Under the pieces are notes generated by a model. The model did not search any database and was not told where the DNA came from. It saw only the letters and a list, made by a program, of their open reading frames with translations. The translations under genes were made by a program, and so were the position numbers. Of a stretch of DNA of 37,266 nt, positions 1 to 8,949 are shown piece by piece. Numbering within the stretch: the first letter of the stretch is position 1; each line of letters starts with the position of its first letter. The DNA is taken from positions 1 through 37,266 of the forward strand of contig JAIPJW010000019.1 in NCBI GenBank assembly GCA_021734075.1, written 5' to 3'. The DNA comes from Cephaloticoccus sp. Its GTDB lineage: Bacteria > Verrucomicrobiota > Verrucomicrobiia > Opitutales > Opitutaceae.

Positions 1-20
1 CCCCCGCAGGCGGCCACCCC

Positions 21-653
21 TTGCCTGCCACCCCGTCGGATGCCGACCGCGCCGAACTGCGGCGCCAGGGCATTCTGCTCACGAGCCTGCAGGAACTTTA
101 CACTTGGGGGAACAGCAACTCCGTCTGGCCGCTCAATTTCGGCCTCGCCTGCTGTGCGATCGAGATGATTGCCGCGTCCATGGCCAAGTTCGACATCGCA
201 CGATTTGGCTCGGAGGTTTTCCGCCCGTCGCCGCGTCAGGCCGATCTGCTTATTGTCTCCGGCACCGTCACCAAGAAAATGGCTCCGCAGGTCATCCGGC
301 TTTGGAACCAGATGCCCGAACCGAAATACTGCATTGCGATGGGGGCTTGTGCGATTTCCGGCGGCCCGTTCAAGCAGGGGTTCAACGTGCTCAAGGGCAT
401 CGACCGCTTCATCCCGGTCGACATCTACATCCCCGGTTGCCCGCCGCGGCCCGAGGCGCTCCTGCACGGGCTCGTGCAGCTGCAGAAAAAAATCAAGGGC
501 TTCAAGCTCACCGGGCCGGAGGCACCCCGCCATTTGCGGGCTGACCTGAACTGCGATTACCCGGTGCCGGAGTTTGGCGAACACGATCTCGAACCGCCGG
601 CCAACCCCGGGGTTTGGCGTGCACCCGCCATCGATCGATCGGAAAACACCTGA
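21..653 (+). CDS. nuoB: NADH-quinone oxidoreductase subunit B (cluster 1)
   Basis: NuoB carries cluster N2, the last iron-sulfur centre of complex I, and passes electrons to quinone in the peripheral arm. The N2 ligands are visible: the tandem Cys44-Cys45 in LACCAIEM, Cys110 in MGACAISGG and Cys140 in the [10 protein letters not shown] motif. The body matches the family closely. The start is uncertain: the first possible codon is TTG at 21, but the frame is open to the left edge, so the true start may lie outside the window. The C-terminus carries about 35 residues beyond the conserved core. nuoC follows after 6 bases. This is the first visible gene of cluster 1; nuoA is presumably just to the left. 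A second, distinct NuoB is encoded at 14836-15366. Confidence 0.95.
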   Translation: MPATPSDADRAELRRQGILLTSLQELYTWGNSNSVWPLNFGLACCAIEMIAASMAKFDIARFGSEVFRPSPRQADLLIVSGTVTKKMAPQVIRLWNQMPEPKYCIAMGACAISGGPFKQGFNVLKGIDRFIPVDIYIPGCPPRPEALLHGLVQLQKKIKGFKLTGPEAPRHLRADLNCDYPVPEFGEHDLEPPANPGVWRAPAIDRSENT

Positions 654-659
654 CCCGGC

Positions 660-1313
660 ATGGAAACCATCGAACAGATCCGCGACCGTTTGCTCGCCCG
701 GTTTCCCGGCGCGGAAGTCGCCGTGATCATGAATCCCAGCGCCGCGGAACAACATTCGCTTTTGATTGGCAACGCGCAGGCGGGTGACATCGCCCGGTTC
801 CTGCGCGACGACGCCACGCTCAAACTGGACCAATGCTCCAATGTCACCGGCGTCGACTGGCCGGAAAAGGAAGTCATCGATTCTAAAAAAACGAGCGTGC
901 CGGATGCGGACGGGGGTCCCGGCATGGTCATCGAGGAAAAGACCAAGCGCATCGAGCCCGGCTATCTGGAGGTCGTCTATCACCTCTACTCCATCGCCTT
1001 GCGCCACGGTCCGGTGATTCTGCGTCTGCGCACTGGCAACCGCACCGATCTGGTCACGGTGCCCTCACTGACCCCGGTGTGGCGGTCGTGCGAGTTTCAG
1101 GAACGCGAGGTGTTCGATCTCTACGGGGTGGTCTTTGCGGGGCATCCCGATCTCCGGCGCATATTGATGTGGGATGGGTTCAAGGACCATCCGATGCGCA
1201 AGGACTACGTCGAGCCCGACGACTACGAGTGGGAGCCCACCCCGCACGGTGACGTGCTCGAGAAAGCCAAGGCGCATTATCCGCCCGCGGCCAAACCGGA
1301 GGGCGCAGCATGA
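660..1313 (+). CDS. nuoC: NADH-quinone oxidoreductase subunit C (cluster 1)
   Basis: NuoC (30 kDa-type) is a peripheral-arm subunit without cofactors that packs against NuoD near the quinone site. The 217-residue product has the family signature in its C-terminal half: [20 protein letters not shown] followed by [11 protein letters not shown], which is diagnostic. The middle contains a charged insertion (about residues 75-100, rich in Lys, Asp and Gly) before the conserved EVVYHLYS strand. The start ATG at 660 lies 6 bases after the nuoB stop. The stop overlaps the nuoD start (ATGA), implying translational coupling. Confidence 0.95.
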   Translation: METIEQIRDRLLARFPGAEVAVIMNPSAAEQHSLLIGNAQAGDIARFLRDDATLKLDQCSNVTGVDWPEKEVIDSKKTSVPDADGGPGMVIEEKTKRIEPGYLEVVYHLYSIALRHGPVILRLRTGNRTDLVTVPSLTPVWRSCEFQEREVFDLYGVVFAGHPDLRRILMWDGFKDHPMRKDYVEPDDYEWEPTPHGDVLEKAKAHYPPAAKPEGAA

Positions 1314-2482
1314 GTATTTCCGATCCCCTGGCGCTTGCCGGTGGTGGCGGTGCGCAGGTGCGCGCCGTGCACGATGAATTTCACGGCGATCTCCTCGAGG
1401 TATCGATGGGGCCGCACCACCCGTCCACCCACGGGGTGTTCCGCATGATCGTGACGCTGGACGGCGAACAGATCGTCAAGCTCAAGCCCGTCTTCGGTTA
1501 TCTGCACCGCAACCACGAAAAGATCGCCGAGAACACGTCCTATCTCGGCTCGATGCCTTACACCGACCGGCTGGATTATTTTTGTTCGATGACGAACAAC
1601 TGGGCCTACGCTCTGGCGGTGGAAAAACTCTCCGGGCAACCCGTGCCCGAACGCGCGGAATACCTCCGCGTCATTCTGGCCGAGCTCACCCGGCTCCTGA
1701 ATCACACCTGTCTGGCGGGCTTTCTCATGCAGGACTGCGGGTGCTCGGGCACGCCGCTGATGTATGCCTTTCGCGAGCGCGAAAAGATCCTCGATCTCTT
1801 CGAGTCGCTCAGCGGCTCGCGCATGATGTGCAACTACCAGCGGTTTGGCGGCTGCCGGGTCGGTCCGTCGGCCGACTGGCTGGAGGCGGCCCGGAAATTG
1901 GCCGCCGGCTACGGCAAGTTTCTCGATGAGTTCGAGGCCTTGCTCACCGGCAACGAGATCATCATGGCGCGCACGCAGGGCGTGGGCCGGCTCTCACCGG
2001 AACTCGCCATCAGCGCCGGCATCACCGGCCCGATGTTGCGGGCGGCGGGGGTCAACTACGATTTGCGCAAGGTGGATGGCTACGGGGTCTATCCGCGGTT
2101 TGATTTTCGCATTCCCCTGGGCGACCACGGCGACGTTTACGACCGCTACATGATCCGCGTCCTCGAAATGCGGGAATCGATCAAGATCCTGGAACAGGCC
2201 TTTGCCGGCCTGCCCGCCGGTCCCATTTTGGATGCGAAAGCCAAGAACCGGGGCTTTCGCCCCAAGCCCGGTGAGGCTTACGGACGCATCGAGGGGCCCA
2301 AGGGTGAGATCGGTTTCTATTTGATCAGTGACGGTGGCGCCAATCCGCTGCGCTATCGGATCCGCCCGCCTTCCTTCATCAACTTGACCGTGCTCGAGGA
2401 CCTCTGCCTCGGCCGCACCGTGGCCGATGCGGTGGTGATCCTGGGTTCCATTGACATCGTCCTCGGGGAGGTCGACCGATGA
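1310..2482 (+). CDS. nuoD: NADH-quinone oxidoreductase subunit D (cluster 1)
   Basis: NuoD (49 kDa-type, related to [NiFe]-hydrogenase large subunits) forms the quinone-reduction cavity together with NuoB. The 390-residue product shows [14 protein letters not shown] near the N-terminus, [12 protein letters not shown], the NxxLNHT-type segment and the invariant C-terminal LGEVDR ending, so it is full length. It overlaps nuoC by ATGA. Unusually for a nuo operon it is not followed by nuoE-F-G: a 160-base gap with a large palindrome comes next and then nuoI. Confidence 0.96.
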   Translation: MSISDPLALAGGGGAQVRAVHDEFHGDLLEVSMGPHHPSTHGVFRMIVTLDGEQIVKLKPVFGYLHRNHEKIAENTSYLGSMPYTDRLDYFCSMTNNWAYALAVEKLSGQPVPERAEYLRVILAELTRLLNHTCLAGFLMQDCGCSGTPLMYAFREREKILDLFESLSGSRMMCNYQRFGGCRVGPSADWLEAARKLAAGYGKFLDEFEALLTGNEIIMARTQGVGRLSPELAISAGITGPMLRAAGVNYDLRKVDGYGVYPRFDFRIPLGDHGDVYDRYMIRVLEMRESIKILEQAFAGLPAGPILDAKAKNRGFRPKPGEAYGRIEGPKGEIGFYLISDGGANPLRYRIRPPSFINLTVLEDLCLGRTVADAVVILGSIDIVLGEVDR

Positions 2483-2526
2483 AAATGCCAGGGCTAATAT
2501 CGCTAAATTTCGGGAGTCATTCCGTT

Positions 2527-2601
2527 GTAGGGCGGGGATTCCGCTCCCCGCCTTGCAAGTCGTTAGGTATTCGATGGCGGGGAGCGGAATCCCCGCCCTA
2601 C
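2527..2601. repeat. GTAGGG-type palindrome with 26-bp perfect arms between nuoD and nuoI
   Basis: Arms 2527-2552 and 2576-2601 are exact reverse complements (26 of 26), separated by 23 bases. The outer ends are GTAGGG and CCCTAC. Each arm is itself a near-palindrome (GGCGGGGA...TCCCCGCC), so the element could fold as one long hairpin or as two short ones. It sits inside an operon and is not followed by a T-run, so a terminator role is not supported. A role in mRNA processing or stability is possible by analogy with REP elements. It belongs to a family seen several more times in this window. Confidence 0.92.
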
Positions 2602-2623
2602 AGCCCCCGTATTTCATTGGTCC

Positions 2624-2630
2624 AAGGAGG
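2624..2630 (+). promoter_or_regulatory. Shine-Dalgarno site of nuoI
   Basis: AAGGAGG lies 11 bases before the nuoI ATG at 2642. Most genes in this operon start by overlap with the previous stop. nuoI is separated from nuoD by the palindrome and has its own strong ribosome-binding site, which fixes the start at 2642. Confidence 0.75.
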
Positions 2631-2641
2631 AGTCCAATAAC

Positions 2642-3250
2642 ATGCTCGGCTCCGGCATCATCAAGGGTCTCGCCGTCACCGCGAAAAATTTCGTGGGCAG
2701 CTTTCATGACCCGGCCCGTTATACCACGGTCGAGTATCCGGAGGTTAAGCCGAAGTTGCCGGAGGCTTATCGCAATTTCCCGTTTCTGGTCTCCGAGACC
2801 GCCGCGGATCCGATGGGCACGCTCCGTTGCGTGGCCTGCAAAATCTGCGAGAAGGAATGTCCGCCGCAGTGCATCTATATTGTCCGCGAGACCGACGAGA
2901 AGGGCAAACCGAAGCCGGTGCCCAAGGTTTTCGACATCGATATCTCCGTGTGCATGAGCTGCCAGATTTGCGTCGAGGTCTGCCCTTTCGATGCGATCAA
3001 GATGGACCAGGAATTCGAGATCGCTAAGACCGGTCGTTTCACGGAGCTGCTGCTCAACCGCGAACAACTGGCGAAGCCCAACTCCTACTACCACCAGATA
3101 CATCCGCAGGAGGCCGCCGGAGTGGATGCGGCCCTCGCGGAGCAAAAAGCCAAGGCTGAGGCGGCCAAGGCAGCCAAAGCGGCGAAGGCCGCCGCCGCCA
3201 TCGCGCCGAAAGCGGCCGAGCCTCCGCCCCCAACGCCGCCTGCCCCATGA
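2642..3250 (+). CDS. nuoI: NADH-quinone oxidoreductase subunit I (cluster 1)
   Basis: NuoI is the 8Fe ferredoxin-like subunit that holds clusters N6a and N6b and relays electrons to N2 in NuoB. Two CxxCxxCxxxCP motifs are present: Cys63, 66, 69, 73 and Cys104, 107, 110, 114. An extra Cys77 follows the first. At 202 residues it is longer than the usual 160-180 because of a low-complexity tail of Ala-Lys repeats followed by a Pro-rich end (about the last 40 residues). Gene order is I then H, the reverse of the usual H then I and of cluster 2. The stop overlaps the nuoH start. Confidence 0.95.
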   Translation: MLGSGIIKGLAVTAKNFVGSFHDPARYTTVEYPEVKPKLPEAYRNFPFLVSETAADPMGTLRCVACKICEKECPPQCIYIVRETDEKGKPKPVPKVFDIDISVCMSCQICVEVCPFDAIKMDQEFEIAKTGRFTELLLNREQLAKPNSYYHQIHPQEAAGVDAALAEQKAKAEAAKAAKAAKAAAAIAPKAAEPPPPTPPAP

Positions 3251-4479
3251 ACGCGACCGTGCTCAACGACGCTCTGCTGGAACGCGCGCCGCTACTGCTG
3301 CGCGATGCGGTCACCGGGTTTCTCCCCGAACCCTGGCGCGGGTTGGTCAACAGTTTGGTCACCATCGCGGTCATTCTCGCGGTCTTTGGGGTGCTCTTCG
3401 CCTTCCTCACCCTGGCCGAAAGAAAAATTTTGGGCCGTGTGCAGAACCGCCCCGGCCCCAACCGCGCCCCTTTGCCCTTTTTCAAGAAAATCCGCACCTA
3501 CGGTCTCGCGCAGCCTTTCGCCGACGGCGTGAAGGCGTTGACCAAGGAGGATCTGGTGCCGCGCGGGGCGGACAAGCTGCTGCACTTTCTGGCCCCCGTC
3601 GCCCTCTTGGCGTTTTCCATCCTCACCTTTGCCGTGCTGCCCTACGGGCGTCATCTCGTGCCGGTGGAACTCGACGCCGCGGTCCTCTATTTTTTCGCGG
3701 CCGGGGCGGCGACGGAGCTCGCGGTTTTCATGGCGGGTTGGTCGAGCCATAATAAATATTCACTGCTCGCCGCGATGCGCGCCCTCGCGCAGCTCATCAG
3801 TTACGAACTGCCGTTGCTCCTCTCGTGGGTGCCGGTGGTAATGCTCGCCGGCACACTTTCCACCACCGGGATTGTCGACGCGCAAGCGGGTTGGCACGGC
3901 GGTTTTGTCCCAAACTGGCACGTGTTCACGCCGTGGGGTTTCGCCGGCTTCGTCATCTTCATGGTGTCCGCGCTGGCGGAATCAAATCGTTCGCCCTTCG
4001 ATCTGCCCGAGGCGGAAAGCGAACTCATCGCCGGTCATCTCACGGAATACAGCGGTTTCAAATACGCCCTCTTCTTCATGGCGGAGTATTTCGGCATGAT
4101 CGCGCTCAGCGGCATGGCGATCACGCTCTTCCTCGGCGGCTGGCGCGCGCCGCTGCCCTTCCTCACCTTCATTCCCTCCTACCTCTGGTTCGGCGGCAAA
4201 CTGCTCGTGCTGCTGCTCGGCTTCATCTGGATCCGCGCGACGTTGCCCCGCCTGCGCATTGATCAGCTCATGCGCTTTGCCTGGAAATTCCTCGTGCCGC
4301 TCGCGTTGATCAACCTTGTCAACGCGGCCGTCTGGTCCCTCACCGCCGGTTGGTCCGGCCCGCTGCAGCTCGTGCGTTGGGCCGGGTGCCTGGCGCTGGT
4401 CATCGTGCCGTTCATTGTGCTGGGGCGCAGCCAGAGTGCCGGCGTCGCCCCGCGCATCTATCGTTTCGCCGCGTCATGA
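3247..4479 (+). CDS. nuoH: NADH-quinone oxidoreductase subunit H (cluster 1)
   Basis: NuoH is the membrane subunit that joins the two arms and lines the quinone channel. Family signatures are AERKILGRVQNRPGPNR, QPFADGVKALTKEDLVP, the N-K-Y-S-LLAAMRALAQLISYE stretch and FDLPEAESELIAG.LTEYSG with its conserved acidic residues. At 410 residues it is longer than a typical 330-350-residue NuoH. About 30 residues of the excess are an N-terminal stretch before the first membrane segment; the rest lies in loops and the C-terminus. It overlaps nuoI upstream and nuoJ downstream. Confidence 0.95.
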   Translation: MNATVLNDALLERAPLLLRDAVTGFLPEPWRGLVNSLVTIAVILAVFGVLFAFLTLAERKILGRVQNRPGPNRAPLPFFKKIRTYGLAQPFADGVKALTKEDLVPRGADKLLHFLAPVALLAFSILTFAVLPYGRHLVPVELDAAVLYFFAAGAATELAVFMAGWSSHNKYSLLAAMRALAQLISYELPLLLSWVPVVMLAGTLSTTGIVDAQAGWHGGFVPNWHVFTPWGFAGFVIFMVSALAESNRSPFDLPEAESELIAGHLTEYSGFKYALFFMAEYFGMIALSGMAITLFLGGWRAPLPFLTFIPSYLWFGGKLLVLLLGFIWIRATLPRLRIDQLMRFAWKFLVPLALINLVNAAVWSLTAGWSGPLQLVRWAGCLALVIVPFIVLGRSQSAGVAPRIYRFAAS

Positions 4480-5093
4480 GCCTTCCGCTGATCATCTTTA
4501 CGCTGCTTATCCTGGGCGCCGCCAGCGCGGCGCTGACGCGGCGCAACCTGATTCACAGTGCGCTCTTGCTGGTGTTAACTTGGGCGGGCATCGCGGGCTT
4601 TTATCTTTGGGCCGGCGCCGAGTTTGTCGCCTTTGCCCAAGTCCTGATTTATGTGGGCGCCATCTCCATGGTGGTGCTGTTTGCGGTATTGTTGACCCGC
4701 CAGAACCCCGCGGATGTGGTGATCAGTCCCTCTTCCCATCGGCGCGCGGTCAGCGCGATTTTGGTCGGGGCCCTGACTCTGGCCGTGCTGGGTGCGGCGG
4801 TGTGGCAGACCCCGTTTCCTCCCGGACCCGCGTCAGCCCCCGAGCTTTCCGTGCTGCAGCTCGGGCAGCAACTCATGGGCCCGCACGCGGCCGCGGTGCT
4901 GGTGATCGGCGTCCTGCTCACCGTGGCCCTGCTCGGTGCGACCATTATTGCCTCGAGTGAAAAGACCGAAGCATCTCCAGTAGGGCCGGACCTTGGTCCG
5001 GCCGAAAAAGGCACGCACCAAGGTGCGGCCCTACCTCGCGCCCGCGGGCAGCCGCAAGGTGCGGCCCCACAGAAACGGGAGGAAGCGCCATGA
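4476..5093 (+). CDS. nuoJ: NADH-quinone oxidoreductase subunit J with repeat-derived C-terminal tail (cluster 1)
   Basis: NuoJ is a small membrane subunit between NuoH and NuoN. The start is taken as ATG 4476 because it overlaps the nuoH stop; an upstream in-frame start at 4350 would lie inside nuoH. The 205-residue product has five likely membrane segments and the family stretch FAQVLIYVGAISMVVLFAVLL with its pi-bulge region. The last membrane segment ends near TIIASSEK (about residue 166). The remaining roughly 39 residues are encoded by a GTAGGG-type palindromic repeat plus a partial second copy, giving a Gly/Pro/Arg-rich tail unrelated to the family. The frame stays open through the repeat to the overlap with nuoK. 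Confidence 0.93.
   Translation: MSLPLIIFTLLILGAASAALTRRNLIHSALLLVLTWAGIAGFYLWAGAEFVAFAQVLIYVGAISMVVLFAVLLTRQNPADVVISPSSHRRAVSAILVGALTLAVLGAAVWQTPFPPGPASAPELSVLQLGQQLMGPHAAAVLVIGVLLTVALLGATIIASSEKTEASPVGPDLGPAEKGTHQGAALPRARGQPQGAAPQKREEAP
4980..5034. repeat. GTAGGG-type palindrome inside the 3' end of nuoJ
   Basis: The ends GTAGGGCC (4980-4987) and GGCCCTAC (5027-5034) are exact reverse complements. Inside are two short palindromes, GGACCTTGGTCC and CACCAAGGTG. A partial further copy of the right half (CGCAAGGTGCGGCCCCAC) follows at about 5053-5070. Its internal motifs match the repeats at 21028 and 24740 in the other nuo operon. Here the element is translated as the C-terminal tail of NuoJ. 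Confidence 0.88.
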
Positions 5094-5401
5094 ATCCCCT
5101 GACGCTCTGCCTGTTGCTCTCGAGCGCCCTTTTCTGCATCGGCCTGACGGCGGCCCTGGCACGCAGCAACACCATCCTGGTGCTGCTCGGAATCGAGGTC
5201 ATGCTCAACGCGGCCTGTCTCAACTTCATCGCCTTCTGGCGCTTTGGACCCAACCCGGCCCCGGCCTCGGGCGTGATCTTTGTGCTCTTTGCCATTGCGG
5301 TCGCCGCCGCCGAGGCCGCCGTGGGACTAGCCCTGGTGATCGCAATTTACCGGCATCAGAAAAACATCCGGCTGCAGGAGGCCACGCGCCTGAAGGGCTG
5401 A
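5090..5401 (+). CDS. nuoK: NADH-quinone oxidoreductase subunit K (cluster 1)
   Basis: NuoK is a three-helix membrane subunit related to MrpC, part of the proton path between NuoH and NuoN. The 103-residue product matches the normal size and keeps the two membrane glutamates of the family, in LLGIEVMLNAACLN and AAAEAAVGLALV. The start overlaps the nuoJ stop (ATGA). A GGAGG-like sequence (cgggaggaagcgcc) lies just upstream, within the end of nuoJ. nuoL follows after 3 bases. Confidence 0.95.
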   Translation: MNPLTLCLLLSSALFCIGLTAALARSNTILVLLGIEVMLNAACLNFIAFWRFGPNPAPASGVIFVLFAIAVAAAEAAVGLALVIAIYRHQKNIRLQEATRLKG

Positions 5402-5404
5402 ACC

Positions 5405-7435
5405 ATGAGCCTCTCCGTCCAAAACATCTGGTTGATTCCCGCCCTGCCCCTGGTGGCCGCGGCGATCACCGCCCTGCTGCCGCGCGGGGCCCGCCGTCTG
5501 GCCTCGGCCCTTGCGATCGGGGCGCTCGCGCTTTCATTCCTCCTTTCCTGCGGCGCGCTGGTGACGGCCTTGGCCGATCCGGCGGCGCATGCCGTCGCCA
5601 ATTTTGCCTGGTTTGATCTGGGCGCCACAGCCGTGAGACTGGGCTGGTTGCTCGACCCCCTGACCGCGTTCATGTGCGTGATGGTCACCTTTGTCGGCAC
5701 GCTGATCTTTGTTTTTTCTACCGGTTACATGGCGGAGGACGCGAACGCCAAACAGTTCTTCTGCTTCCTCAGTCTCTTTGCCGCCGCGATGCTCGGCCTG
5801 ATCGTGGCCAACAGCCTACTGTTGCTCTTTGTCAGTTGGGAATTGGTCGGCCTCGCCTCGTATCTGCTCATCGGGTTTTGGTTCCACAAACCCGCGGCCG
5901 CGGCCGCGGCCAAGAAGGCGTTCATCACCACGCGCATCGGTGATCTCGGATTTTTGCTGGGGCTGGTCTGGCTCTATGACGCGCGCGGCACCCTCCTCCT
6001 CTTTGATGGCGGTGCCGGGATCTTGGAACTGACCTCGCTGCACGTGCTGTCCTCCACGCTGGTTGGCGGTGGACTTGCGGCATCCACGGCCATCGGGCTC
6101 CTGCTCTTCTGTGGCGCGGCGGGCAAGTCCGGTCAGTTCCCGCTGCACGTGTGGTTGCCGGATGCGATGGAAGGCCCGACTCCGGTCTCCGCCCTGATCC
6201 ATGCGGCCACCATGGTGGCCGCGGGTGTCTTCCTAATGGCGCGGGTTTATCCGTTGATGGCGGTTGATCAGGTGTTGTCCGGCGTGCCGGTGCATGCGCT
6301 GACCATCGTCGCCTTTATCGGCGCGATCACAGCGCTGCTGGGGGCCTGCATTGCGGTGGCGCAAAACGACCTCAAGCGCGTGCTCGCCTTTTCCACGGTG
6401 TCACAACTCGGCTACATGATGCTCGCGATCGGCGTCGGCTCCTGGGTCGCGGCAATTTTCCATTTGCTGACGCATGCCTTCTTCAAGGCCCTGCTCTTTT
6501 TGGGTGCCGGATCCGTCATTCACGCGGTGCATCACGAGCAGGACATGCGGCAACTCGGCGGCCTGCGCGGGAAGATGAAGGTCACCTTCCTCACCTTTGC
6601 GGTGGGCATGATGGCGCTGTCCGGCGTGCCGTTCCTTTTCTCGGGTTTCTGGAGCAAGGAGGGCATCCTGCACGCGGCGCATGCCTGGGATGTTTCGCAT
6701 CTGCCCTTCTACATCGGTCTCGCGGCAGTGGTGCTGACAGCTTTCTACATGACGCGCCTGGTGTTCGAGGTTTTCTTTGGCCAACCGCGCAGTCCGGCAG
6801 CGGAACACGCGCACGAAAGCCCGGCCGCGTTGACCGTGCCCCTTGTGCTGCTGGCCATCGGTGCCGTGGCCCTGGGTTTTCTCGGCACCCCGGCCTGGCC
6901 GTGGCTGCAGGCCAAACTCCTGGGTGAAACCGAAGTCCACGGTCATCCTATTTTTGGTGAAGGCACCGGGTTGATGATGCTATCCATCCTGCTGGTCGGC
7001 GCCGGTCTGGCGCTGGGTTGGTGGCTTTACGGCCGCAAGTTGCGGACCACTGCGACAGCCCGCGATCCCCTCGAGGTGGCGGTGCCCGGCGTGTTTGCCG
7101 CTTTGGCGGCGCGCCTGGGTTTCGATGAACTTTATGCCGCCACGCTATTTCGGGTTAACGATGCCGTGGCTTTTCTCGCGGACTTCCTTGACCGCTGGGT
7201 CTGGGCTGGGGTCGTGCGCGGCCTGGCCGCCCTCGGTCGTTGGGTGGGGGTAATGAATCTCGATACCGACGAGCAGATCATTAATGGGGGCTTTGACCGC
7301 ACCAGTGCGGCGGTGCGGACCAGTGGCCGGGCCTACTCCCGCGCCCAGACCGGCGATGCCCACGGCTACCTGCTCACCATCGCGGTCGGATTTGTGGTGC
7401 TGGTGGTGTTGCTTGTGATCGGAGGTGCCCGATGA
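5405..7435 (+). CDS. nuoL: NADH-quinone oxidoreductase subunit L with long C-terminal arm (cluster 1)
   Basis: NuoL is the distal antiporter-like proton pump of complex I and carries a lateral amphipathic helix that runs along the membrane arm. The 676-residue product has the key residues: Glu146 in FVSWELVGL (TM5), Lys241 in GKSGQFPLHVW (TM7) and the GPTPVSALIHAATMV stretch. From FDELY near residue 572 to the last membrane helix there are about 82 residues, against roughly 50-57 that I recall for E. coli and Paracoccus NuoL. The family QTG motif is recognisable (RAQTGDAHGYLL). The longer arm fits the fourth antiporter-like subunit encoded two genes downstream. It overlaps nuoM by ATGA. Confidence 0.95.
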   Translation: MSLSVQNIWLIPALPLVAAAITALLPRGARRLASALAIGALALSFLLSCGALVTALADPAAHAVANFAWFDLGATAVRLGWLLDPLTAFMCVMVTFVGTLIFVFSTGYMAEDANAKQFFCFLSLFAAAMLGLIVANSLLLLFVSWELVGLASYLLIGFWFHKPAAAAAAKKAFITTRIGDLGFLLGLVWLYDARGTLLLFDGGAGILELTSLHVLSSTLVGGGLAASTAIGLLLFCGAAGKSGQFPLHVWLPDAMEGPTPVSALIHAATMVAAGVFLMARVYPLMAVDQVLSGVPVHALTIVAFIGAITALLGACIAVAQNDLKRVLAFSTVSQLGYMMLAIGVGSWVAAIFHLLTHAFFKALLFLGAGSVIHAVHHEQDMRQLGGLRGKMKVTFLTFAVGMMALSGVPFLFSGFWSKEGILHAAHAWDVSHLPFYIGLAAVVLTAFYMTRLVFEVFFGQPRSPAAEHAHESPAALTVPLVLLAIGAVALGFLGTPAWPWLQAKLLGETEVHGHPIFGEGTGLMMLSILLVGAGLALGWWLYGRKLRTTATARDPLEVAVPGVFAALAARLGFDELYAATLFRVNDAVAFLADFLDRWVWAGVVRGLAALGRWVGVMNLDTDEQIINGGFDRTSAAVRTSGRAYSRAQTGDAHGYLLTIAVGFVVLVVLLVIGGAR

Positions 7436-8949
7436 AAACCGTGCCGCTGTTGTCCCTGATCATTCTGTTGCCCTGGTTGGGGGCGCTGGTCCTCGCGTTG
7501 TTGCCGCGCCTGAAGGACACCACGAGTCGCTGGCTGACGCTGGCCTTCAGTCTATCAACTCTGGCGCTGGGTCTGATGGCTTATGCCCGGTTTGAACCGT
7601 ATCTCGGCTTTCAATTCAGTGAGCAGCATGCGTGGATTCCCTCGCTCAACGTCACCTGGCATCTTGGGCTCGATGGCATGAGCCTGCTGCTGGTGTTGCT
7701 GACCGGCATCATCGGCCCGATGGCTTTGATCGCCTCGTGGCGGGAAGCACGCGACGTGCGTCTCTTCAGCCTGCTCTTCCTGCTGTTGCAAGGGGCGGCA
7801 CTCGGCGTGTTTCTCGCGCTCGATTTTTTCCCTTGGTTCGTGTTTTGGGAGCTGAGCCTCGTGCCGGCGTTTTTCCTGATCAAGCTCTGGGGAGGGCCCG
7901 GCGCCTCGCGCGCGGCCTACCAGTTCGTAATCTACACCATGGCGGGCAGCGTCTTCATGCTCGCGGGCTTTGCCGCCCTGTATGTGGCCACGGGCACGCT
8001 GGACTTTGTCTCGCTGGCCGCCCTGCGGGCCGATGGCACCCTGGCCACGCTGCTCGGCGGCAACTGGGGCACGGTGGTCTTTGCCGGCATCCTGCTCGGT
8101 CTGGCCGTCAAGGTGCCGCTCTTTCCCTTTCACACCTGGTTGCCCGCGGCTTACGCGGAAGCGCCCACCGGCGGCTCGATGTTCCTGACCGGCGTGATGT
8201 CAAAGATGGGCGTCTACGGTTTTCTCCGCATTCTCTGGCCGCTGTTTCCCGCGCAATTGCACGCGTGGTCCGCGCCGTTGCTCTGGCTGGCCCTGGGCGG
8301 CGTGGTGCTGGGTGCCTTTGCCGCGCTGCGGCAGACGGACCTGAAACGCATGATCGCGTATTCCTCGGTCAATCACCTGAGCTATTGTCTCTTGGCCCTC
8401 TTTGCCGTGGCCGCGTCCCGGGGCGTCACGACCTCGCCGGATGCGACGGCCGCGGCCTTCAGCGGCACCCTGCTGCAGGTTTTCAACCACGGTCTGTCCG
8501 CGGCGGCACTCTTCGCTTGCATCGGCGTGCTGGAAACGCGCAACGGCGGCCGGCGCGGCCTCAATGATTTTGGCGGCGTGCGCACGAGCATGCCGGTCTT
8601 TGCCGGTTTGTGCGGGATCGCATTGTTCTCCTCGCTCGGGCTCCCCGGCCTCAACGGTTTTGTGGGTGAGTTCCTTATCTTCCGCGGGGTCTTCGGCCTC
8701 GTGCCCTGGGCGGCGGCCGTGGCGACCCTGGGACTGCTCGCGACCGCGCTCTTCCTGCTGACCTTCTGGCAGAGGGTGTTTCACGGACCGCAGCGTGGCA
8801 CCGTCGCCACATTCACCGATGTTACCGGACTTGAACTGGTGACCCTGTTGCCCGGCGTCATCCTGATGTTCGTGCTCGGCATCCATCCCCAACTACTGGC
8901 CGGTTTGATCAATCCGCTGATCACGTCCTGGGCCGCCTCGATGCCATGA
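7432..8949 (+). CDS. nuoM: NADH-quinone oxidoreductase subunit M, first copy (cluster 1)
   Basis: This is an antiporter-like proton-pumping membrane subunit of 505 residues, the normal NuoM length. Visible hallmarks are the HLGLDGMSLLLVLLT opening, the TM5 glutamate in FVFWELSLVPAFFLI, the TM7 Lys227 in AVKVPLFPFHTWLP, the TM8 lysine in SKMGVYGFLR and the TM12 glutamate in GFVGEFLIF. All four charged positions expected of a working pump are intact. It overlaps nuoL and the following second nuoM-type gene by ATGA, so the two M genes are tandem and translationally coupled. Confidence 0.95.
   Translation: MKTVPLLSLIILLPWLGALVLALLPRLKDTTSRWLTLAFSLSTLALGLMAYARFEPYLGFQFSEQHAWIPSLNVTWHLGLDGMSLLLVLLTGIIGPMALIASWREARDVRLFSLLFLLLQGAALGVFLALDFFPWFVFWELSLVPAFFLIKLWGGPGASRAAYQFVIYTMAGSVFMLAGFAALYVATGTLDFVSLAALRADGTLATLLGGNWGTVVFAGILLGLAVKVPLFPFHTWLPAAYAEAPTGGSMFLTGVMSKMGVYGFLRILWPLFPAQLHAWSAPLLWLALGGVVLGAFAALRQTDLKRMIAYSSVNHLSYCLLALFAVAASRGVTTSPDATAAAFSGTLLQVFNHGLSAAALFACIGVLETRNGGRRGLNDFGGVRTSMPVFAGLCGIALFSSLGLPGLNGFVGEFLIFRGVFGLVPWAAAVATLGLLATALFLLTFWQRVFHGPQRGTVATFTDVTGLELVTLLPGVILMFVLGIHPQLLAGLINPLITSWAASMP

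Noticed and set aside
1994-3145. Long open frame of 383 codons on the minus strand
   Set aside because: It runs opposite nuoD and nuoI, spans the palindrome, and its product is rich in Arg, His and Gly without any family motif. It is a by-product of GC-rich coding DNA, as are the other long minus-strand frames opposite the nuo genes (for example 8781-10235, 21372-23096 and 28201-30528).
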